From NCBI GenBank assembly GCA_040003205.1, contig JBDUDA010000065.1, positions 1 through 12,789 of the forward strand: DNA of 12,789 nucleotides. Direction: 5' to 3'. This document shows positions 1 through 6,414 of the stretch, piece by piece. The notes beneath the pieces were generated by a model, which was not told where the DNA came from, ran no database searches, and saw nothing but the letters and a program-made list of their open reading frames with translations. Positions within the stretch are counted from its first letter, which is position 1, and each line of letters opens with the position of its first letter. The DNA comes from JALYIM01 sp040003205. Lineage in GTDB: Bacteria; Acidobacteriota; Terriglobia; Terriglobales; Acidobacteriaceae. Position numbers and translations under genes: made by a program.

Positions 1-176
1 TTGATTGGGCATAACGATGGGACTCGACCAACATGGATTCCAATTTTCGCGGTTTCATCCATTTTTTTCAACGTGTTGCAAACTGCGGCACGCAAGTCCG
101 CCGTCAGCTCTAGTCCGGCAGTGCTATTACTTGCGTAACGTGCGCCGCCCTACTTCTGGTTCTACGCTTAAAGAAC
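1..176. other. Left-edge region with no assignable gene
   Basis: This stretch precedes the first clear gene. A plus-strand frame is open from base 1 to a TAA near 135, and a minus-strand frame is open from about 150 down to base 1. Either could be the end of a neighbouring gene cut by the window edge, but neither gives a protein I recognise. I see no convincing sigma-70 promoter for the downstream gene. Confidence 0.4.
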
Positions 177-2921
177 GTGGCAGTCGAAGGAGCGCATATT
201 CTCACCACCGAAACCACCAAGGCAAACAGGAATTCCTCTGCTCGCGCCTTCATTCACAGCCTCAACATTCTTGTGAAGTACGTGCGGCTCTATGGATTGG
301 AGCACAAGCGAACGACCGCTCAATTCGACATCACGTGGACGGAATTGCAGCTCGGGCTTCCGCGCGGAACCGACGGCGGCTTTCTGCTTGGGGTTGCGAA
401 TGATCAGCTCTTGTTGGACGGAGTAGCTTTAGAAACCGGCCAGGCTGAAAGCAGTTTTGCCCACCTATTGAGCAGCGCAGGCTTGGCCAGCATCCATTTC
501 TCAAGTGCTGTTACCCCCGAAGACTTTACAAAGCTGGTGCGGGCGTTCGCTCTGGCGGGATCGCGCGCACGTGATGTTGTGATGCAAATCAAGAACACGT
601 TCGGTGACAACAAGCACGCCAGTATAAGGATTAATGAAGTAAAGTTCATTGCCTCCGATCCCTCGACGGGGGACGTTTCCATTGCCGCTCAACTCACAGC
701 GCAGGCCCTAGGACCCGACTTCAAACATTGGTTAAACGATCCGCAGAAATTACTGCAACTGATCGCGGCCGCGGAGGGCGCACACAACGGTAACAGGGCC
801 GAAAGTGGTTTTTCAGGCAACAGTCCGAATTTCTCCTCCTCCGCCACATCTTCAGAATCCGCAACCAAGGACGGGACAGCGAAGACTCGCATTCAAACCT
901 TGAGCGCAGGTGTGGTCCCGCTACAGGAAGAAGAAGTAGTGCAGGCGATCCGTCTGCTCACAAGATTTGGGGAAGCGAGCAAAGATAAATCCGCAAAAGC
1001 CGCGGTCGTACAACACAGACTGCGCGACGAGCTCAGCAAGACGGACGAAAACACGAAAATTAACCTTCAGGAATTGCTTGAAAACCTGGCGTCCTCCGTC
1101 CCTTCACAACAGAACGATACCCCGCTGCTGATGAAAGCTGCGGAGCATATGGCGATCCGATTCGCCCTGGAGCGTTTCCAAAAAGGTGATGTCAAAGTAA
1201 ATGCCGTACATCAGATGCTGGAGCAGATGAGCAAGCAGATGGACACGCTCCGGGAAATTTTGCAGGTACAGGAAGACAAGATGGACAAGGCGGGAATTCT
1301 GGTGGAATCTCACGCAGACATTCTCGATCGTATGTTTTGGGCTGAAGTGCCCGACGCCGGTAAAAAGAGTGTGCTGATGTCCGATGAAGCGGCCTGCGTG
1401 CCGGCGCGCAACGTTCGTCAGTTCGTGGAATTATTGGTCGCCAGCGGAGATACAGAAGGTGCGACCTCCATTCTGCGCAATTATGTCGGGTGCCTGGACG
1501 CGAAAGATGCGGCGCCACGCCGCAAAACAGCCATCGGACTGAGCCAGCTAGCCGACCTCTTCGCCGCTCTGGGTGCGGAATTGCTCGGTGCCAGCGTACG
1601 AAAAGTTGGAGAGACGCTGGGAAACGAGCCCGATCCCGAATTGCAAAGTCTGCTCAATGCCGCGTTCGTGAGACTGAGCGCGGAAGCCTGCAACCGCCGG
1701 CTTTACGGGGCGTTGATTGAAGTTTGTGGTTCGATGGAATTTCTAGCTCAGCGGCGTCCGGTCCTCGCCGCTGAACTACGCCCTAGAGTCGGCGTGGACA
1801 ACCGTTTGCCGGAGTTTATCGAAGAGGCCTTATGCGCGCCTGCGGTCCCGGCAGATCTGATGCTGGTACTCCGCAAGAGCTCGCAAGCGGCGGCAGAACA
1901 TCTCGCGGACCGCTTCTTTCGTTGTATGCGTCGCGACGAGTGCGACCGTGTGGTCGAACTGGTTAAAGAGTTAGGACCCGCAGGTTTGAATCAGCTGCGG
2001 CAGATGTTGCGGGTGGGCCCCGAACAGCAGGCGACTTCAGTGGTGGGTTTGCTCAGCCGCCTGGACGTTCCGACTCTTCTCGAGTTGCTACCGCATCGCC
2101 TTCCCGGATTTAACCGGTTTTATCAGGACGTGGTTGTGCGGCAGATTGCGTACGGCTCAGCGCCCGATCGCGGGCGAACGCTTCTGGAACTTGTTGAACT
2201 CTTAGATCGGGTCGTAATCCCGCAAGCGCTGGATGAAATCGGTATGAGCGGAGATCATACGGCCGCCCCGCCCTTGATTGTGATGGCGCAAGCGGGCGAT
2301 ACCGAGGGCCGTTCTGCACTCCTTCAAGTTAAGGCCGTCGAGTCCTTGGGTCGGCTTCGGGTGCAGGATTGCGTTCCGGTTCTCCGTGGCCTGCTGGAAA
2401 GCAAAAAGATGTGGAAGTGGGTACATCACCGTGAACTGCGCATTGCCGCGGCACAGGCACTGGCCAAGATTGATCCGAGTTATGGAGGACAGGCGATTGC
2501 AGCCAATGGCCTCGATGCCGGTGAGTTAGCGCTGGCGCCTTTAGATTCCGCACCTGCGTGTCCGTGGGTCCGGCAGCGTCGCTACGAACGAACTGCACTG
2601 CGTAAATCGCTCTCCGCTACCATCAGCAGCTCTTGGGGCAAGTCCAGCATTTCCCTTCGCGAGTTGAGTATGGGAGGTGGCATGGGCACGAAGAATGACA
2701 ACTTGCGCGTGGGGTCGGAAGCCAACCTGGAGATCACAGTCGGCTTGAAACATATACGCGCCCAGGTGTTGCTGCGGCGCGCCCGCGTGGACGAAGTCGG
2801 ATTTGAAATTGTGGATACCGACCTGGAGAGCCGCTTCCGGCTTCGCCGACTCATTCTGGAATCCGCCGGACCGATGACGCAATCCGCAGGCGCGGAACAG
2901 TGGGTACAGAGGAAGCTCTAG
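177..2921 (+). CDS. HEAT-repeat-like protein with C-terminal PilZ-like domain
   Basis: A 914-residue soluble protein with no signal peptide or membrane segment. The N-terminal ~110 residues form a mixed helix/strand domain I cannot name. Residues ~200-240 are Ser/Gly-rich linker. Residues ~330-370 (around MEQMSKQMDTL) look like a coiled coil. Residues ~400-790 are almost all helical with HEAT/armadillo character, clearest near 740-790 (VKAVESLGRL, then ELRIAAAQALAKI). The last ~110 residues resemble PilZ: an RxxxR pair at R801-R805, then ELSMGG at 829-834, then a VGFEIVD strand. PilZ domains usually bind cyclic di-GMP through RxxxR and (D/N)xSxxG; here the D/N is Glu, so binding is uncertain. 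The GTG at 177 is the first usable start after an in-frame stop at 111-113, though its ribosome site is weak. It is convergent with atpE across a shared terminator. A scaffold or adaptor role answering a second messenger is inference. Confidence 0.85.
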   Translation: MAVEGAHILTTETTKANRNSSARAFIHSLNILVKYVRLYGLEHKRTTAQFDITWTELQLGLPRGTDGGFLLGVANDQLLLDGVALETGQAESSFAHLLSSAGLASIHFSSAVTPEDFTKLVRAFALAGSRARDVVMQIKNTFGDNKHASIRINEVKFIASDPSTGDVSIAAQLTAQALGPDFKHWLNDPQKLLQLIAAAEGAHNGNRAESGFSGNSPNFSSSATSSESATKDGTAKTRIQTLSAGVVPLQEEEVVQAIRLLTRFGEASKDKSAKAAVVQHRLRDELSKTDENTKINLQELLENLASSVPSQQNDTPLLMKAAEHMAIRFALERFQKGDVKVNAVHQMLEQMSKQMDTLREILQVQEDKMDKAGILVESHADILDRMFWAEVPDAGKKSVLMSDEAACVPARNVRQFVELLVASGDTEGATSILRNYVGCLDAKDAAPRRKTAIGLSQLADLFAALGAELLGASVRKVGETLGNEPDPELQSLLNAAFVRLSAEACNRRLYGALIEVCGSMEFLAQRRPVLAAELRPRVGVDNRLPEFIEEALCAPAVPADLMLVLRKSSQAAAEHLADRFFRCMRRDECDRVVELVKELGPAGLNQLRQMLRVGPEQQATSVVGLLSRLDVPTLLELLPHRLPGFNRFYQDVVVRQIAYGSAPDRGRTLLELVELLDRVVIPQALDEIGMSGDHTAAPPLIVMAQAGDTEGRSALLQVKAVESLGRLRVQDCVPVLRGLLESKKMWKWVHHRELRIAAAQALAKIDPSYGGQAIAANGLDAGELALAPLDSAPACPWVRQRRYERTALRKSLSATISSSWGKSSISLRELSMGGGMGTKNDNLRVGSEANLEITVGLKHIRAQVLLRRARVDEVGFEIVDTDLESRFRLRRLILESAGPMTQSAGAEQWVQRKL

Positions 2922-2930
2922 AAACCTGAA

Positions 2931-2966
2931 AAAGGCCTCTCCCGTCTCACGACAAGAGAGGCCTTT
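2931..2966. terminator. Bidirectional rho-independent terminator
   Basis: A perfect 11-bp stem (AAAGGCCTCTC at 2931-2941 with GAGAGGCCTTT at 2956-2966) encloses a 14-base loop. It lies 9 bases after the stop of the HEAT/PilZ gene and about 45 bases after the atpE stop on the other strand. Read on the minus strand the stem runs into five Ts; on the plus strand it has three Ts followed by a T-rich stretch. It can therefore serve both converging genes, with the better tail on the atpE side. Confidence 0.85.
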
Positions 2967-2980
2967 CGCTTCTGGCTCCC

Positions 2981-3012
2981 AGCTAGAAGCTAAGAGCTAG
3001 TAGCTGTAAGCT
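2981..3012. repeat. Degenerate 7-8 bp tandem repeat (AGCTAGA-like)
   Basis: About four and a half copies of an AGCT-led unit follow each other: AGCTAGA, AGCTAAG, AGCTAGT, AGCTGTA, then AGCT. They fill the gap between the shared terminator and the atpE stop codon and run into that stop codon. The units are alike but not identical, as in short intergenic heptamer arrays. No coding role is visible. Confidence 0.6.
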
Positions 3013-3316
3013 ATTTCACTTTCGCGAAGATGATCACGAAGGTGTAGAGCGCTAGCGATTCGATTAGCGCCAGTCCCAGAATCAGAGCGAATTGAATTGC
3101 GCCTCGTGCCGCCGGATTTCGGGCCAAACCTTCCGCAGCGCCTGCCGTCGCTCTACCTTGAGCAATGCCGCAACCCGCAGATGCGATTGCCATTGAAAGT
3201 CCTGCGCTGATTGCGACCCAGTTGACTCCGCTGCCCGATGCTCCGCCCTGCGCAAATGCAGGCACCGCGAAGCACATTGCTGAAAGCGCCATGAACAAAT
3301 AACTCAGTTGTTTCAT
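3011..3316 (-). CDS. atpE: ATP synthase Fo subunit c
   Basis: The ring-forming proteolipid of F-type ATP synthase, 101 residues. Two transmembrane helices (about 31-54 and 73-97) are joined by the polar loop ARNPAARG. The ion-carrying carboxylate is E86 in helix 2 (GLALIESLALY); Q53 in helix 1 and S87 line the same site. The first ~22 residues form a signal-peptide-like extension ending in AFA before Gln23, which many c subunits lack; without it the protein is ~79 residues, the usual size. I chose the ATG at 3316 because AGGAG lies 8 bases upstream (3325-3329). A longer reading from 3364 would put that ribosome site inside the gene. It is last in the minus-strand atp operon, 160 bases after atpB, and is followed by a strong terminator. 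Confidence 0.95.
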   Translation of the reverse strand: MKQLSYLFMALSAMCFAVPAFAQGGASGSGVNWVAISAGLSMAIASAGCGIAQGRATAGAAEGLARNPAARGAIQFALILGLALIESLALYTFVIIFAKVK

Positions 3317-3430
3317 TTTGTTTTCTCCTGTTATGAATTGCCGCAGTAGGTGGTTGACGTTCACCGTGCTGACGCCCTCACGCTGTCGGCGTTTTTAGCG
3401 CTTCCTATATTTCTCGATCATATTGACCGA

Positions 3431-3445
3431 GCTAACGGGGTTAGC
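3431..3445 (-). other. Small stem-loop in the atpB-atpE gap
   Basis: A perfect 6-bp inverted repeat (GCTAAC, three-base loop, GTTAGC) lies between the atpB stop and the atpE start. It has no T-run, so it is not a typical terminator. It could affect RNA stability or processing ahead of atpE, whose product is needed in about ten copies per complex, but this rests only on position. Confidence 0.3.
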
Positions 3446-3476
3446 GCCAAAATTGTTGTAGGCCGGACCACAGTCT

Positions 3477-4208
3477 CTAGTGTTCTTCCGAAACCGCGCC
3501 CGCGAGATAGACCATCGTCAGCAGGACGAAGATATATGCCTGCAAGAGTGCGACTCCGATGTGCAGTCCTAGAAAAATTACGGGGATTCCGATCGGCACC
3601 AAAGATAGGAAGACTAGAGTGACCATGTCGCCGGCGAACATGTTTGCGTAAAGACGAATGGTCAGAGACATGACGCGGGCGAGATGGCTGATAATTTCAA
3701 TCGGTATCATCAGCCACGACAGCCACCACATCGGCCCCATGAACTGCTTCAAGTAACTGATGCCGTGCTTCCTGAAACCCTGCACCTGGTAGTAGACGAA
3801 GGCACATAACGCACAACCCAGCGGCACTACCGGTGAAGCGGTCGGAGATTCGAAGCCGGGTATCAAGCCTAGAAAATTCGAGATCAGGATGAAAAACATC
3901 AGGACCATCAGGAAGGGGATGAAACCTTCGCTGTGATGTCCGATAACTTCTTCGCTCTGTCCTTTTACAAACCCGTGCAGGCCCTCGAAAACATGCTGTA
4001 GTCCACCCGGTTTCTCAACTGAAAGCTGCGCTCGCACCGCCAGAAACAGCAGCAGCAGGAAGCCTAAAACCAAAACTTCCATCGCAACCGCATTCGTTAT
4101 GGGAGCTTGAGGGTAAGTCGGCTCAACGTGCAGGGCTCGCAGCAGCGCGGTGGTCGGGCTGGCGAGGAGGCGGTTCAGGATTTCGGTAAACCAGAGTTGC
4201 TCGGGCAT
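3477..4208 (-). CDS. atpB: ATP synthase Fo subunit a
   Basis: The membrane stator subunit that forms the ion half-channels against the c ring; 243 residues, normal for the family. Five to six hydrophobic helices are visible. The essential arginine is R185 in SLTIRLYANMFAGD, the counterpart of E. coli R210. The preceding segment IPIEIISHLARVMSLTIR and the final helices (GLHIGVALLQAYIFVLLTMVYLAGA) are typical. The ATG at 4208 has no strong Shine-Dalgarno sequence, but the N-terminus (LWFTEILNRLL) fits the family. It lies 52 bases after the subunit I gene and upstream of atpE, the standard I-B-E order. Confidence 0.96.
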   Translation of the reverse strand: MPEQLWFTEILNRLLASPTTALLRALHVEPTYPQAPITNAVAMEVLVLGFLLLLFLAVRAQLSVEKPGGLQHVFEGLHGFVKGQSEEVIGHHSEGFIPFLMVLMFFILISNFLGLIPGFESPTASPVVPLGCALCAFVYYQVQGFRKHGISYLKQFMGPMWWLSWLMIPIEIISHLARVMSLTIRLYANMFAGDMVTLVFLSLVPIGIPVIFLGLHIGVALLQAYIFVLLTMVYLAGAVSEEH

Positions 4209-4260
4209 GAAAGAAAGTTCTCACTCGGTACTTCGGCTGGCGAACTTCACTGATTTCTAC

Positions 4261-4671
4261 TTATGCGCCGTGCGCTAAAACGGCGTAAGTCTCGTATAAG
4301 GCTTCGCAGATGATTGCCACTACCGGCACAAATAGTCCCGCAAAAAGTCCATTCAGGCTCGTCGGGGAAACACTCAATATAACATAGGCTGCGAGGGCCA
4401 TCAAAAGGTACCGCAGCAGAAAACGGATGATCACTCCGGCGCTGGATTGCGCCCGTCCCGACTCCGCGACCTTGTCTACCAGCGCCGTCACTACCCGCTT
4501 AAGCCAATGAAAATTTAAAAATCCGATGGCGCTTCCGCAGGCGAAGCCCGCGGCCAGTCGCCATCCAAATCTCGCCCACGCCGCGATGAGAAACAACCCT
4601 GCAATAACGAGCATGTTCCGGCGAATTCTGGTGAGAGCACCCGCGCTGAAAGATTCGCTGAGAACATCCAT
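4261..4671 (-). CDS. atpI: ATP synthase subunit I (AtpI-like, c-ring assembly factor)
   Basis: A 136-residue membrane protein with four likely transmembrane segments, at about 18-34, 37-55, 82-102 and 108-128. Its pattern matches the ATP-synt_I family: a basic start (RIRRN), paired hairpins, the segment GFACGSAIGFLNFHWLK, and a later helix rich in small residues. Known AtpI proteins help assemble the c ring and are not part of the finished enzyme. Position directly before atpB and atpE supports the call more strongly than sequence, because this family diverges fast. It begins 9 bases after the nuclease-like gene stops, so the two are surely co-transcribed. Confidence 0.8.
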   Translation of the reverse strand: MDVLSESFSAGALTRIRRNMLVIAGLFLIAAWARFGWRLAAGFACGSAIGFLNFHWLKRVVTALVDKVAESGRAQSSAGVIIRFLLRYLLMALAAYVILSVSPTSLNGLFAGLFVPVVAIICEALYETYAVLAHGA

Positions 4672-4680
4672 GACTTACGA

Positions 4681-5577
4681 TCAGTCTCCGGCGACAAGCT
4701 GTCTTTCCTCATCGTAATCGGAAAGAGGCGCGGCAGAGATGCCATATTTGTCGCGCAAAAAGTCTTGCAACGTTTTCGGAAGAAATTCCGAGAGTTCCTG
4801 CCAGGTGAGCATCTTGCAACGCAACCGCAAATCAACGATGCGGACACTGCGCATGATCGCATACCATGCTTCGCGAAGGTCGGGGCGGCGCGCATCCGCC
4901 ACTACGCAAAACGAGCGCTGATCGGCATGCGCAGCCAGAACGTTGCGAATCAATTGATACGAAAGGTAAGAGTCGCCTTTTCTCGGTAAATTGCTGACGT
5001 CGAAAACTTCGTGGAAGTCCCGGTAACCCCCAACGACGCCGACAGCCTTGCTCTGAAAATCAAATTCAGTCAGCTTTGCCTCGACCAGAAGATTGCCTAA
5101 AAGCATGTCGACTTCTGTGCGATCACTTCTTCCGTTGGCGAAAGGAACCTTTGCCCGGAATCCGAACTCCGGTACGGCCCCTTGCTCAACTCCCAGAAAA
5201 TCCAAAACCTGGCTTTGCGCCAACGTTTCGGGATAGCAAACAATATTCATCAGCAGCGCATCCGAACTGTTGCACGAATCCAGTTCTCTCCACCGTCGGT
5301 CTGAACGAGGGAGAGACGTGCGGCCCTGGGTGTGTACCTTGAACAAACGCCGACTCCAGCCTTCAGTGCGCAGGATTGCGCGATAGGATTCGGCTGCGAA
5401 GTTACCATGTGACAAACCATCTTCCGACGGCTGATAACACACCGACGGCATCGCGCCGTAAGTCTCACACATCGACAGTCCCAAGTGCGCAGCGTAACGG
5501 CGGTTGCGCACGCTGAGTTCAGCTCTCAACCGGCTGGCAAAGAAAGCTGATTGCGCTGCGATGTAAATTTCTGTCAC
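4681..5577 (-). CDS. PD-(D/E)XK nuclease-like protein inside the atp operon
   Basis: A 298-residue soluble protein of unknown role. Its middle holds a PD-(D/E)XK-type core: D157, eight residues, then E166-A-K168 (EVDMLLGNLLVEAKL), each strand flanked as in restriction-endonuclease-like folds. Tyr/Gly-rich and helical parts follow, and a later strand (SFCVVADARRPDLREAW) fits the same fold. The N-terminal ~100 residues (TEIYIAAQSAFFASRL onward) form a region I cannot name. I prefer the GTG at 5577, which leaves 19 bases after the atpZ stop; a TTG at 5637 would overlap atpZ by 41 bases and adds a sequence with no family look. The gene lies between atpZ and atpI in tight same-strand order. The family includes real nucleases and inactive relatives; the substrate cannot be read from sequence. 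Confidence 0.7.
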   Translation of the reverse strand: MTEIYIAAQSAFFASRLRAELSVRNRRYAAHLGLSMCETYGAMPSVCYQPSEDGLSHGNFAAESYRAILRTEGWSRRLFKVHTQGRTSLPRSDRRWRELDSCNSSDALLMNIVCYPETLAQSQVLDFLGVEQGAVPEFGFRAKVPFANGRSDRTEVDMLLGNLLVEAKLTEFDFQSKAVGVVGGYRDFHEVFDVSNLPRKGDSYLSYQLIRNVLAAHADQRSFCVVADARRPDLREAWYAIMRSVRIVDLRLRCKMLTWQELSEFLPKTLQDFLRDKYGISAAPLSDYDEERQLVAGD

Positions 5578-5596
5578 AAGAATGGCGGGTGGGTCC

Positions 5597-5866
5597 CTAA
5601 TCAGAATTTGACGACGCTGTACGGACGAGTTCCACAAAGCCGGCCGCGATTCCTAACAACAGCCCGACGAGGTACAGCCATTTGGTGTGCAGCCAATGGT
5701 CGAGTGCTAGTCCGAACAGCAGTCCTATAACCGTGGCCGCTGGGAAAACTACCGCTAATTGAGCGTAGTTCGCCATCTGCACCCATGTGTTCTTTTTTTC
5801 GCGGCCACCGTCGCCGGCGTTTTTATCCGACTTACCGCGAATTTCTGGAGTATCGCTGGGAGCCAC
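5597..5866 (-). CDS. atpZ: AtpZ-type Fo-associated membrane protein
   Basis: An 89-residue protein of the AtpZ/ATPase_gene1 family, found at the head of many atp operons and thought to act with AtpI in Fo assembly or cation handling. It has a charged, flexible N-terminus (~30 residues), then two transmembrane helices: about 34-53 (AQLAVVFPAATVIGLLFGLA) and 62-80, joined by DHWLHTKW. The GTG at 5866 is chosen because AAAGAGG lies 6 bases upstream. The TTG at 5893 has its purine-rich stretch too close. It is the first recognised atp gene of the minus-strand operon, 38 bases after the PH-domain gene. Confidence 0.85.
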   Translation of the reverse strand: MAPSDTPEIRGKSDKNAGDGGREKKNTWVQMANYAQLAVVFPAATVIGLLFGLALDHWLHTKWLYLVGLLLGIAAGFVELVRTASSNSD

Positions 5867-5904
5867 AGCAAACCTCTTTCCGATTGAACCCAATCTCCCT
5901 ACAA

Positions 5905-6240
5905 TTAACGGCGCACGGCGCCCTGGTGTGTTTCGATCAATGCGCGAATCCGCTGGGCGTCAGCTTTGCGATGCCCATGGCTGGTAATTGGATCTGTTCC
6001 GCCAGCGGAGTCAATGCGAATTTCTGACCAGACTATTCCCGTCGAAATATGTACCGACGCCACCTGCAACATCGCGATGCTCTCTTCATTGCTGCCAAAC
6101 AGCCTCGGCTTTACGCGCGCTACTCTTTCCGGAGCCACCACAATCCGAGTGGGAAAAAACAAATTGCCTCGCGTGAATCGGCTGGCTACAAAAGTCTCTG
6201 TAGACGGCGAGGTAGCAGACAGATTGGGAGTTTCGCTCAC
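5905..6240 (-). CDS. Small bacterial PH-domain protein
   Basis: A 111-residue protein with a short Ser/Thr-rich N-terminus (~20 residues) and one compact beta-rich domain ending in a helix. The run of strands (FFPTRIVVAPERVARVKP, then EESIAMLQVASVHIST, then SEIRIDSAGG) and the final helix ADAQRIRALIE match bacterial pleckstrin-homology-like domains. Related proteins often carry membrane helices; none is seen here, so this one is probably cytoplasmic. The GTG at 6240 is preferred because GAGGAG (6245-6250) lies 4 bases upstream; a TTG at 6252 lies just beyond it. It is the first gene of the minus-strand run leading into atpZ and is divergent from lysS. Family call is moderate; function and ligand are unknown. 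Confidence 0.65.
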   Translation of the reverse strand: MSETPNLSATSPSTETFVASRFTRGNLFFPTRIVVAPERVARVKPRLFGSNEESIAMLQVASVHISTGIVWSEIRIDSAGGTDPITSHGHRKADAQRIRALIETHQGAVRR

Positions 6241-6350
6241 AGAGCTCCTCAAAGGCGAAAGTCAGTCAGGAGATATTACTACCGCTGCCCCGGATTCTGC
6301 TGGAAAAACGTTGCCCGCGCCCCATCCCTCAATTGCGCACCACGCTTGGT

Positions 6351-6356
6351 TATAAT
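6351..6356 (+). promoter_or_regulatory. Candidate -10 box for lysS
   Basis: A perfect TATAAT lies 58 bases before the lysS start, in the 174-base gap between the divergent PH-domain and lysS genes. No good TTGACA-like hexamer sits 16-18 bases upstream, and TTGCGC at 6333 is too close, so the -35 side is weak. Transcription would begin near 6363. Confidence 0.45.
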
Positions 6357-6414
6357 CGTCTTCCACATTCACGCGTTCGACGGATGTCTCTGACTTACTT
6401 GGGGAAGGAAACTT

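Noticed and set aside
1..150. Minus-strand frame open to the left edge
   Set aside because: It has no ATG or GTG near its beginning, no ribosome site and no recognisable family; it might be a cut gene, but I cannot support it.
5..403. Open plus-strand frame of 132 codons overlapping the first gene
   Set aside because: It overlaps the HEAT/PilZ gene in another frame, is rich in Arg/Ser/His in a shadow-like way, and shows no domain.
3317..3364. Sixteen extra N-terminal residues for the c subunit
   Set aside because: The AGGAG ribosome site and signal-like start point to the ATG at 3316; the extension would bury that site in coding sequence.
4515..4895. 126-codon minus-strand frame across the atpI/nuclease junction
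   Set aside because: It lies out of frame over two better genes, has scattered Cys/Arg and no family features.
5966..6393. Two plus-strand frames in the gap before lysS
   Set aside because: They are mostly antisense to the PH-domain gene, have no ribosome site, and show shadow-like composition.
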